Shown here one piece after another: positions 1-12,700 of a DNA stretch of 64,000 nt (the stretch's first letter is position 1; the number at the start of each line of letters is the position of its first letter). The translations under genes and the position numbers were made by a program. The stretch lies in NCBI GenBank assembly GCA_033239005.1, contig BSQZ01000026.1:539501-603500 (forward strand), written 5' to 3'. The DNA comes from Lamellibrachia satsuma (Eukaryota; Annelida; Polychaeta; Sabellida; Siboglinidae). Below the pieces are notes generated by a model, which was given only the letters and a program-made list of their open reading frames with translations, was not told where the DNA came from and did not search any database.

Positions 1-592
1 CTACGTGTTGCTGAGCGATATTGCTTCTTTAATGAAATGATACAGTGGCTCCTAGACATAGTATGAACGACAACGTTTTTTATTTGTCATAGTAAAAGGT
101 CATACATTTTAAAAGTATTTGTCTTAAATCTGAACAGTACAAAGCCGCTCACACCAGGTGTGTGAGTGTGTGCACGTGTGTGTGTGTGCGTACGTGCGTG
201 CGTGTGCATGTTAGTCATACAGGTGTGAGCTGACGCACATCGATAAAAATAAGTTCAGCATTTGTCAATTCTCACTAAAGAAGATAATTTAATAATAAAA
301 ATTAGTCTTACTTTACTCAGCTTATTTTACTGATTTCACTTAAACATATTATAATTAATATATTGCTCTTTCTATAATCAAAATCTTTGACTTTATAATT
401 AATTTTTAAAAACGCCATCGTCCCACAGTCTGGAAAACAACGACAAAATGTGTACAAAATGTAATACATATATTTCCTAAACCATCATGTATTTCCTAAA
501 CCATCATGTATTTCTTAAGCCCTCAGGTGTGTCCTAAACCGTACATTTGTATTGTATGATGTCAGCAAAGTACAACATTTTTCTTATTGCAG
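1..592 (+). other. Intron sequence upstream of exon 1
   Basis: No exon is visible here. It holds a (TG)n-rich tract at about 158-215 and AT-rich sequence with a short repeated motif (cctaaaccatcatgtatttc) at about 475-520. The polypyrimidine tract and acceptor ttcttattgcag end it at 592. Confidence 0.7.
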
Positions 593-720
593 CAATTAGA
601 GAAGAGTCCATTTAACGTAAAGTCACTGTTGAAACGGATCTACAGCCTGGCTCGCCATCCAAGCTCCATTAAGAGGCTTGGAGCCGCGTTAACATTCAAC
701 AACATCTACGTGATCCTAAG
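593..720 (+). CDS. PRKDC: PRKDC exon 1 of window (middle HEAT region)
   Basis: Reads [10 protein letters not shown] through [20 protein letters not shown], a hallmark DNA-PKcs stretch. Acceptor attgcag, donor gtatgg. It starts in phase 0 and leaves the two bases AG, which pair with the first base of exon 2 to give Arg. Confidence 0.95.
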
Positions 721-3700
721 GTATGGAGAGAGTGATCGTCACTTTCACTAGCCTAATATATATTTTATATGTACACTTTTTCAAGTATTATTATAATCAC
801 AGAATGGCCCAACTAGATTAGAAGAACCAGCTACAAAATTGCTGTTAATTATCATGTTTAGTGAAAAATACATCAGATGTGTATCATGAATTGTATTACC
901 ATGATGTGTTCACAGTTGAGATAGATGTTATAATGAAAGCCTCTCTGTTGTGACACAGGGAGGAGACTTCACTGGTTGATGTGTTCACAATTGAGATAGA
1001 TGTTATAATGAAAGCCTCTCTGTTGCAACACAATGAGGAGGCTTCACTGGTCGATGTGTTCACAATTGAGATAGATGTTATAATGAAAGCCACTCTGTTG
1101 TGATGTTATAATGAAAGCCTCTCTGTTGTGACACAGGGAGGAGACTTCACTGGTTGATGTGTTCACAATTGAGATAGATGTTATAATGAAAGCCTCTCTG
1201 TTGCGACACAATGAGGAGGCTTCACTGGTCGATGTGTTCACAGTTGAGATATATGTTATAATGAAAGCCTGTCTGTTGTGACACAGGGAGGAGACTTCAC
1301 TGGTTGATGTGTTCACAATTGAGATAGATGTTATAATGAAAGCCTCTCTGTTGTGACACAGGGAGGAGACTTCACTGGTTGATGTGTTCACAATTGAGAT
1401 AGATGTTATAATGAAAGCCTCTCTGTTGCGACACAATGAGGAGGCTTCACTTGAGGAGGCTTCACTGGTCGATGTGTTCACAATTGAGAGAGATGTTATA
1501 ATGAAAGTCTCTCTGTTGCGACACAGGGAGGAGGCTTCACTGGTTGATGTGTTCACAATTGAGATAGATGTTATAATGAAAGCCTCTCTGTTGCGACACA
1601 ATGAGGAAGCTTCACTGGTCGATGTGTTCACAGTTGAGATAGATGTTATAATGAAAGCCTCTCTGTTGTGATGTTATAATGAAAACCTTTCTGTTGTGAC
1701 ACAGGGAGGAGGCTTCACTGGTTGATGTGTTCACAATTGAGATTCTCGTTGTGTTTGTTGAGAGTCTGGCTCTTGCTCATGTGGATGACAAGTCTCTAGG
1801 TCCGTGCTATTTTTAGTGCTATGTCTTTATCATAATTTCTCATTGTTCTTATTTCTGGGGACATCTGAATTTGTTCATATATATCTTAAAACAACGCAAT
1901 GAAGTGGTGGCAGAAAGCAAATCAAATTTCAAAATTAATTTTCTTTGCTGAGAAAATCTTGGAATATTAGTGTAAGTCTTGTAAAGTTTCAAGGATTGAC
2001 AGAAACTGTTCTACTTCTACAGAAGGTGCTAATATTAGTTATTGAAGAAATTACAGAATCCTATGGATTTCTAGGGCCAACAACTGAAATCATTCTTTAC
2101 ATGACACCATTCTTGATATTATGTGGTGTAATCTGCAATCTAAAAAAAAATTTATTACATACCTACACTATTTGTAAACTAGCACTTGATCAAAAAGTAT
2201 TGTTTATTAGAACAATACTTATGTTTCAGGAACGCAAGAGCAGTGTAAGTTGGCACTTGGGCACATAGAAAGGATCATCCAAGTGAAGGCGCAACTCTTC
2301 AATAAGAAGAGCAAACTGCGTAGAAAACCACAGTGAGTTGACTCAAATGATAAATGATTGAGAACATTCAAAACTCCACTCAAGGGTTGTAATGTCATTG
2401 CCTTTCAACTGTTAGTCAGTTTCTTATTATAATAAATTAGGCATTTCAATCAAGAGAACAAGGGTTCAAATCCGCAGTGCTGCTGCTTTGAAGCCTAGAC
2501 AACTTCGTTCACCACACTTTGTCTTTCAGAAGATATACTAAAAGCTGTCTCTTCTTCCTGATGTCTACGCCAGGGGAAGTAAATGATCCCACACAGGGGG
2601 TGAATGTGTCACCTGCTGTGGACTCCATCTCTCAACCACACGAGTCAGGGCAGGAATGTCCGTGAAATGGCCCGATTAAATCTGCAAAATTCCCCGCATG
2701 AGGACACTTATGACTTACGACATTTCACTCCTAACACAGTTTTCCATTTCCAGTGGTAGTGAGCCAACAACAGGTTTTTCCCATTTCCCTGCATGGGATC
2801 TTTTACTTCCCTCGTATAGACACCAAGTAGAAGGGACCAATGGCTTTTAGTCTGTTCTGAAAGACACGGGCAAGTGGAGTGAACGACACTGTCCAAGCTT
2901 CGAAACAACGGAGGTGGAATCAAACTACTGTTCTCTCGATCAACAGTCCTGTGCTCTAACCACTAGACCACCATTTCACATACGATTGAATGGATGAACT
3001 GCTTGTGTCTTCCTCAGGACCTGGGAAGATGAGACACTGGCAGGCATCATAGAATGGTTGCTACGGCAATGTGGGCGTCCTGAGACGGAGTGTCGCCACA
3101 AGTGTATGGAACTGGTCACCAGTCTCGTCCCCTGTCTTCCCGGTAAGTGTCACAGCTAGTGTCATCCTGGATTCGATTTGTCCTAAAATTTGCCTCACGC
3201 CAACCGCAGCTATCTTAGTTTTTTGTACTAATTTATACTAGACCTGCCACCAATCAGTTAAATTATATCAGTTCCAATTACATACCAAATGCCAATACAA
3301 ATTCCAATTACACCCCAAAAATACCAATTACACTTAACAATTAGAAAATACGGACTTCAACCAAAACAATGGCAGGTCTGGTGAATTGGCAGAGAATAAT
3401 TCTGTCTTGAGGCAGGGAATATAATCAGCTAGTTGATAACAGGTGAGTTTTATAAAATGTTGGTGTTGAAGTGTACAAATAAGTAGGGTTTGTTAGGGTG
3501 TTAAGAAACCTAGAAAATTAAAATCTAATTTGATACCAATCATCCTGTATCTTGTATAAAATATGACACCGTCATCCTAAATGTCAACAACCAGTCATGG
3601 TTTTGGAGTTCTATTTTATGTATAGAAGCTGTGTTTGGCAGGGACAAAGACAGCAAAGGATTTCTTCCGAGCAAAGGAAACTTCAAAGAACGATCCCAAC

Positions 3701-6700
3701 TATTTCATTGATAGGTCAGTGTTTGTAATTAACCATTTCAGTACTACAGCGCTGATGTGCTGTGACCACTGAATACTGCATTCCCATTGAATATGCAAGA
3801 AAATCGACTGCATCATAAAGTCAAGATTTTAGCAACAAAAATGCATTTTATGATTAAGAATATTAGACATATTCTGAAAGTACGATAATCAACGAATAAA
3901 AAGAGCCACATCATTTTACATTTCGTTATCACGGTAACCAGCAATCCAAGATGGCCACCACAATTTCAACGTTTTTGCAGTTGCTGAACACAGTTGTATA
4001 CAAATGTACATATTTAATGTAAACTAGTCATGTTGATCACGCTACAGGAGTGTACTATGATATAAAATACAATATCAAGTGCATTTTGTGGAGCATAAGA
4101 AAGTGAAACACAAGTTATTTATCTGTATTTTAAACATATATGACAGAAGTGTTTATTTGTATATTTGCTAACACACCCATCACTACTGGACCGATTCCAA
4201 TCAAACTTTGTATGTTGACGGATTTTCCTTCTTACAAAAATCAAACTCTATCAATGAAGCATCATCCAGCATTGATAGTACACTGCGCAGCTCATCCTCA
4301 GGGTTTACACCATCACTTTCATCATCGCTGACGTCCGAGTAGCGATCAAAAATACTCCCGCTGTCAGTGTCCGTTTTGCCTCCAGCTCGGTTGTTAAGTT
4401 CGCCAACATCATCGTTGTTTCAATTGTCAACATCCGACGTCAACAACCGGCGATTCGTCGCTAAAACTATCAAATAATCTGTCCAAAATATACGGTGGTA
4501 AATCGCCAGTTGAAGTAATGCTGTCCGCCATTGTGGCCACTGTAGATTTTGATAATTTATCATTAAAACCCGTGAAAATCTCTGTAAAATGATATTGAAC
4601 GATAATCACTGATTGCTGCTACTGAATAACTAATTCATTCATCATGACAACCGTATATAGAAAGTGGCTCCACATAGTGGATAACTATGAGTAAAAGCGA
4701 TTTAAATGGTGAATGTAGCAAATGCCGAAAATCCAGCCTGTCGTGCTGTAGCGTCACACACCGCACGGCCGGAAATTCGGCCTGTCGTACTGAAATGGTT
4801 AATGCTATCCACGTAATTTCTGGTTATCTAATTGTGTGTGTGGTTAATGAGGAGATGATATTGCTCTGATGTTATGCAAAAAAACTGATGCTGTTTAATC
4901 CACAATGCTGTAGGAGTTGCTCACCTACATACAAACCGACCAAGCATCATTCAGACATCCCTAGGCAGCACAGATCATCTATTTCACAACAACTTATTGT
5001 TCCTAAAACTAAGCTTAACGTGGGCAAACGTGCTTTCTCTCGGCACGTAGGGTCTGGAATGAACTCCCCGTCGCTTTGAAATCATCGGATTTTAAACAAA
5101 ATCAATTATAGTTTTATTTGATGTTCTGTCTGGTATATCTTTAACTGATTGTGCTAATTGTCCAGATTTGAAGGTGGAATGCACATTACAAGTGGAGAAG
5201 AAACTGGACTGATGAAACACCACACAATGGCACAGTTGGGTGCAAGTTTCTCAGTGAAGAAGGCCGTCAACTGGTTTGATCTGGTTCTAGCCAGTTTGGA
5301 CTGCTACACGTGGGTCTTTGGCCAGGGGCTGCTTAGTCCTGCAGCCATGTTGGGTAAGTTAGGTGTCATTACGATTCAAGATTTTCTTTCGGTAGATGTT
5401 ATCTTTTCGATTGTTGCATTTATATTCATGGTTAGATATTATGTGAGTGTTTGAATCATGTTGTTTCATTGGCAGAATTGTGGAACAGGAACACTGAACT
5501 GTTGTCAACATTTTCTTTTCGAAATAAGCAAACTGTTTCATTTACTTATAGTTAAAGGTACGTTCTTATAAAGCGCTGTATCCAGTCCTTTGGGACTGCT
5601 CAAAGCGCTTAACACTTCACCCCCTGGCAGACCTGTTCATTCCAACGCCAACTTGACTTCTCTGGGAAGCATTCAGCCATGCTGTAATTACTGTGTGAAG
5701 ATTTTTCATTTACATATCCACCACAGTTTATAACCAGGTGATCATGTATACAGTTGGGTGAACTAGAGCAACGTGGAGTAAACTAAATTGCCCAAGCTTT
5801 GAAATGCCGGATAGAGGATTAGAAATCGGGTTCTCTCCATTGAAAATCTGATGTTTCTAAGAAATTTACCACTGTGCCAATTTTAGCATCTGGTCTCTGT
5901 AGAACATATGCCAGAATTTTTATTTATCCAAGTTTTATCATTGTGACTATTTCAGCGAATCGAAAAGCAGTGATATTTGAAGTGCTGAATCACTTCTTTG
6001 AGAAGCTGGCACTTGGTGATGTGTCGAATGCTGCAAAACTGTTTGAAGATTACTCGGGCACAGAAGTGTTCACACCACAGGAGAAAGATGACTACAACCG
6101 GTGAGTTCTCTTTGCACTGAGGGGCCATTCATGATAGAGACTACCGAGAATAACCCGTGGCGCCTCTGGTGCGTAATATAGCACTAACATAAAGGTGAAC
6201 ATTTTGACGGAAGTACATCACGTAATTCACACGATATCTTTTGCCGTGCAATGAAACAATAGAGTCTCGGTGCCAATGCATGGTCGATCACCTTCGAAGT
6301 TATTCATATGTCAGATCAGCCAATTTTTGCACTCCAATACTAGCTATCTGTTTACTATCAGTGTTTTTGTTGTATTCTTTGCTGAAGTTAATTCTTTCCA
6401 ACTCTCTAATTTGATGTACAAGTTGTACTTCCATCGACAGTCAATCCCACGATGCATTGCATTTATACACCAAAGCTGTCTAGCTATCAAAAGCATGACA
6501 TTCTGGGTAACGATTATTGTCAACATTTACTTGTTCATAGATGGGGGGGACGAAAGCCCGCGTATTAGTTTAAATTTATGTTATTAAACTAATTTGAATA
6601 AATATGACCACCAATGCACCATGCAGCTCCATGCGATGAACTGTTACGGCACTACTTTTGTTTTAAATTACGTAAAGGCCCGTTCACACTTGCTGCGCTT

Positions 6701-9700
6701 TGTCATGTGACGCGGTGTCGCCCGACCAACTGGGCAACTAATATCGCAAGTGTGGATGCGCCTTAACAGTGCACTGTGCAGTGCTGTGATACACTGGTGT
6801 GTTTCAGCCTTGCAAATTAACATCTAAGTACTAATTTGGTGTGGGGGAAGGAGGTCTGAGAATTGAGTATGCTTCGTACGAACAGGTAAATGTGGACAAT
6901 TGTGAACGACCCGCATGAGCACAAGTATTAGAACGCCGCATCTTTGTTTTGGCCATTAACTGCACTGTGGGCAGGGCTGACTGGATTAATTGGTGCAAGA
7001 ACACATGCATATCAGTTTTCAAAAATGCAATGATATACACTGTGTGTAGAAGTAAATGCAGAAAATATTTATTCTCCTGATAAAAGTGCAGGTTTGTGTG
7101 TCCTGGACATGATCAAATGTGCTGGTTTTTTCTAGCGCAAAGTGCACTGTCATTGTGCGAACGATGAACTTCATCTGCATCTTGCTGCAGCCGACCATTG
7201 GCAAGGTCACGACTAAGGTCAGCCTCATGAATTTCCTTTTGGCCCAGGTTAAAGATTTGAGAGAAAATATCCCTTCAAATGAATCTTATAATTAGGTTTT
7301 GTATTCTGTATTATAGATCTGTGTGTGTCTGTCAGTTTGTTGAATAAAAGTAAAATAAACTTTTGTTGAAAATTAGTTTTACTTTTTGAGTTGCAGTACA
7401 CTTTTAGGTGATTTGATGTATTTTTCTTCAATATTTGAATACTTTTTGGAATTATTCAAACAATTACAAATTAGAATTTTTAGTTTATTTTATTTTAATA
7501 CTTTATTAGTAAGACATACAAACTTGTATACAAAATACAAATACAAATTGTATTGCTTTGAAAAACATTTTGAGTTTAATATTTAAAAACTCTAATCTTT
7601 AGCAATTTGTTTTAATAATATACATTATAAAGTGCTGTAATAATAATTGTGTCATCATACAGGACAGTGCCAAAGAGTTTTGGTCAGAGAGCCTTTGGAA
7701 AACAATGGCTGCATGCGTATTAGAACCGCTGGCTGTTGGCTTCAACATGGCCGACGTGGAGGTCATAGGTCATCTTCCAAATGAGGTACAGTGAAAAGAA
7801 ACCGTTATCAAAATTGGCATCAGAATGTACATGCATCCTAAGGTATTTAAAATGGTGCCCCACCTAATGGCTACCCTTTAATTAAGACTTCCCTCAGAAA
7901 TATGATCACTCTCTGAAAGTCCCTAAAATAAGCCGGATCAGAAGTAAAACCATCATGAAATTATATATATCTCCTCAATTCCAGTTTTCCACACATCTGA
8001 TTTCAGAGTCATTTCGAGATAAACGAAACCTGTCACAATAACTTGCTAGCTCGTTTGTGCAAACTGTTAAATTATTTTTTACCATGTCATGCAAAAAATG
8101 GCAGAAGTGTCTCCACTTCCATAATGTACCTTAAGGCTATCCCCTCTTGGCAGTTACCTGAACTAAAGATCAAGAGGGAGTTTTAACATTGTTCAGAGTT
8201 ACCGATGGTGCTATTGTTTCTCTGTTAATATGCTGTGTTGTATACAGACTCTGGCCGTGTTGAGAGCCGTACAGCGACATCTACCCGACAACGTTGCTGC
8301 TCAGTTCAGGAAGCATCTTGCCGAGAGTCTGGCTACCGACAAGTATGAAATTATTTCTGCATAAATTTCCCTAGATTTTGAATGTTATTTGTACTAAGGA
8401 ATGATCTCAATACATCAACGTACGACATGACATGAAACCAGACCTCCCCTGCTACATGAAAGTTGGCACTTGAAATTTCAATTGAGCCGTCGTGCTGCAA
8501 GACTGCCTGCATTCGCTCGAAGTCAACATCCTTAGGAGCTGTGTTCAGAACATATATGATATTTTGGGGGAAATACATCAATGTGCAACACTAAACGATA
8601 CTGTTGCTGACCCCCCCGGCCCCTCCCCATCAAACCTTTTTTGTGTAGTGTCTAACATAGATGTTTTTAGATCATCCTTAATTTTTATACACAGTTTATC
8701 AGTTTAAAGCGACACTAGAGTGGCATAAACAGACAGTAGCCATTTCTCTCCAGATGTGTGGCCCACAATAACTCCAGATTCATCTACTTTGTCAGTCAGG
8801 ACTCACTTCATCACATAGACTCCTTCACGTAGACAATGTCTATTTTATTTCTTTTATGTTTTTATTTGATACGATGATACACCTTCATTGATACACTCTG
8901 TAAATGAAGGAACCATCGCTTGACATATTAGTGCTCTTGATTTCTGGAATTGTTAACTAATACTGTCAGTGAGGTCTGCTAGACGGCACCACATGTGCAA
9001 TAGTATTCCTGTTATCCAGTGGTGGCACCACCAGTATAATTGACCCAAGTTTTAAAAGCTCAGTGGCTATATAAATATTAAATAATTCCAATAAAAAAAT
9101 AGGATGTTGTTTGGTCAAGATTACACTTGAATTATCACAAATAAATTGAGAAGGTATTTTTTTTTCACATTGAAAATTTGCAAAGGTCGGCTTTCCATTC
9201 ACTGCACTGGTAATGTGTGTATAGGGCCTGCAATTCTGTTTTGTTTGGATAGGTGTGTGCGCGGGATCAATCCTATCCTTTTTTGGGGATTGGAATGTTT
9301 ATTACAAGGCCCCTTGTACACACCAGGTTTCTGGTGGAGTGGTTAGATCGCTGGTCTCTCAATCACGAGAACCCAGGTTTTAACCCTCTTGTTGCCTTTT
9401 TGAAGCTTTCTCAATTTTGTCCATCCCACGTTGCCACAGTATAAGCTGTATAAACAAGTACCTGACTACAGACTGGTGGATATGTGAACAAATAGTCTTC
9501 ATGGAGTACATGCAGCATGGCTGAATGCTTCCCAGGGAAGTCGAGATGGTGTTGGAATGAATAGGTCTGCCAGGGGGTGGAGTGTAAAGCATGCCACACA
9601 CACATACCAGTTCTTCAGTTGCCAACATGTTGGCGACTACGTTTTCAGTTGGCCACACTCAAATGTAGTCGTTATGTGTATGTTCTCCACCAACAGTTGG

Positions 9701-12700
9701 CAGCACTTTTTGTGGACATCTGACATTTGAAAAATTGGTCAGCCCTGATGGTCAGCCGATGGGTAATTGTCAAGTATTTCTCGGCAGACAAACTGTTGGT
9801 ATGTGTATGATGGGCTTTAAGTGCTTTGAACAGTCCCAAGAACTGAATACCGCGCTACATAGGAACCTACATTTTTACCTTCAGGTCTCATGACTTGCTG
9901 GGTCAACTGCCCGTGCCACTGCATCAAACTTCGACAAATGACATCAGCCTAACACACCTTGTGTGTGGCTACGGGCAGTTACACAGGGCTGGTTTGTTGA
10001 CGGAGGCTCTCGCGCAGACAGCCTGCCCAGCAACAGAACAAACTCTGGCAGAGAAACTCCTTCAGAACGTCTTCATGGTATGTGTGAAAATTCCATGTTG
10101 TGATATGTTTTGTGGAAGATGTACACATTAAAAGAAATTTGTAGCATAGTACTGTTGAGTTATTTTGTGTCAAAACAGTAAATATTCAGTATTTACTGAC
10201 TAAGTATCGGGTTCTGTTGATAACTTTAAATTATAAGCTGATTAATAACTATTTAACCCTTTCATTCTGGCTTGAGTTGAGTTCCCAGGGCTTCTGGTGC
10301 TATAGAAATTTTACATATTCCACTATTTTCCCTCAACTATGCAGATAAATAAAACTGAAATTTGATAACTGTAGTTCAAATAGTTCATATGAGATATTGT
10401 CATAAAGTTTTATGGATATAGTCATATTTTCTTAATTACAGTTTGTAATTTTAATTGTTTTAGTATTATCTCACTATTCTGCCAAAATAAGTTCATCTCT
10501 CAAATTAAAATGGTAACTCTTCCAACAAAACCCTGAGATGGAAGCTCTTGAGCCATTGAATCAGTTGTCATGGTAAGGAAGAGATTAATGTTTGGCAAAT
10601 ATACGATCAAAACTAATGGGAAAAAGAACTCGGCCGAAGACCGCTTGAGGTGTAGGTACATTTTAATGTTTCAGTTGTTTGCTGTTACGTATCTTGCAGG
10701 GGATTTCAGTAACAACCGACGGGAAAACGACAGCATCAAACTTGAACCCTGTGTCGCAATGTCTTGCTGAGAAACTCCTTGAGCTTGCCTTTCTGCTCGG
10801 GGTCAAGGTCAGACAAAGTGAAAGTAGTGTAAATCTTAAGCTACTCTGATCAAAACCCCCGTTTCCATGGTAACAAAATGGCCACCATTTTCAACAAATA
10901 TTGACAAATTGAAAATCAGTGCTATGTTTTATTGAACAAAGATCATTATGATTCTTGCAAAACCATCTTCAGTATGCACTCTTGCACAACTGGCAGAAAA
11001 AATGTTATAACTTATATACCTTTTTTCAGCAACAAATACATTTATAACTTTCAAACTTTTTATTACCTTTTTAATGTGTTCAGCCAGTTGTGCAGAGAAG
11101 CATAAACTGAATACAACACTCACAATCTTACTTGGCTAGGATAATTACTTCCAGAGATATCCTTCTTCCAAGTGCGAAAAACATGATTTCGAGAAAACAG
11201 CCATCAGATTGAAAAACGAGACTTATTAGTTGAAAGAGGCATTCTTTATCCATGAATAAAAGTGATTTAGAGTTATGTAATTGTTATAAAAGTGAACTTT
11301 ATGGAGAGTAAATATACAAAGCTATAAGAATACTGTGGAAAAACATTTTGAGTATTTAAAAAAATTACATTTCACTTGAAGTGTCTCCCTTAACTTGTGT
11401 TGGTATGAGATGAATTTGTTAAGTATTGTAGGTAAATTATGCTCAAATGACTGATGAAATAATAGCATTGGCTGGCGAAATAAGAGCAGGGGCCGATTAG
11501 ATAAGGGCATGGGCCAATCAGATAAGTGCTCAGGCCAATCAGATAAGTGCTCAGGCCAATCAGATAAGAGCATTTGCCAATCACATAAGAGCAGTGGCTG
11601 ATCTGATAAGAGCATGAGCCAGTCAGATAAGAACCATGGCTAATCAAGCAAGAGTATTGGCCAATCAGACAAACAAAGACTGTCATCTGGTCTTTGCATA
11701 TTTCACCAAAAAATATTTGCACAACTAATTCTATTTTCTAGATGAGGTATGGTAGGTTTCATAATAAAGTTTGTATCTATCAAAATTCCCCAGTTGTGCT
11801 GCATTGTAAATCTGTTTTACAGGCGATGACCTTGCTTGGGCTTTTTATGGACAAGACACCGATAAGTGGCACTGGTTCACAAATCTCGCACCAGGGCAGT
11901 CTGTTTTATGCATCCTTCGCCTCTGTTCTGAATCTCCATCTGGTGGCTGATGCAACAGACTTTGTGCCGATTCTAGCCGAATATGCGCTGAGAGAGCCGG
12001 GCATTGTGGGAACTGTGCTCAGCGGGATCCTCGAACAAGTCGCAACTGACAGGGAACTTCGGAAAAAGTACATTTACCAATTCTGATATATTTGTAGGGA
12101 AATGAAAGCCTGTTTTACACTTGTATGATATTTGTAAGTTTGTGCAGAAAATGTGTGATTTGATCCTTGTTCTGTATTGGCCAAATAACTACAACAAGAT
12201 GGCCGCCGTGTTGATGAGATTATTATTAGTTATAATGATTACTGCTGACGTTGTAGTTTGAATGAAATATTACTGTACAATTTGCTCTCTTTTGCACTAT
12301 ACTTGTGATGGTTAAAGCACTGGACGGTCAATAAAGAAGACTAGTGTTTGACCACCTGCTGCCGTTTCGAAGATTAGGCAATTTCCTTCAAAAAAATCCT
12401 GACCTGTCCTTGGACTCACAGAGCCAATGGTCTCGAATGACAGAACCCACAGGGACGCATGCATTAGCTGGTGCCGGAAACCTTGCTCTGGTAATGGAGT
12501 AAACACCATGAGCGCCGTATCTAGGCAGATGTTGCACTATATAAGATCTCACATTATTATGCAGTGCTAGTTGAAGTAAAAGATCCCGCACACTGGATAA
12601 ATGTTTAACTTGTCGTAGACTCACTGACTCTAATCTGAAAATAGGATGGGTGCACCATTAGCAGCTTCGTAAAAACATCCTGGCGGTGGTGCTGTGAGCC

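Noticed and set aside
896..1671. Long open frames on both strands with repeating peptides
   Set aside because: They follow the 75-bp tandem repeat, whose period is a multiple of three; no independent gene evidence.
3628..3714. Alternative exon 5 starting after tatag at 3625
   Set aside because: The frame required by exon 4 hits a TGA before the donor; the gtttggcag acceptor at 3641 keeps the frame and family similarity.
11390..11722. Minus-strand ORF with repeated SYLIG units, looking like a membrane protein
   Set aside because: Produced by the 24-bp minisatellite at 11455-11690.
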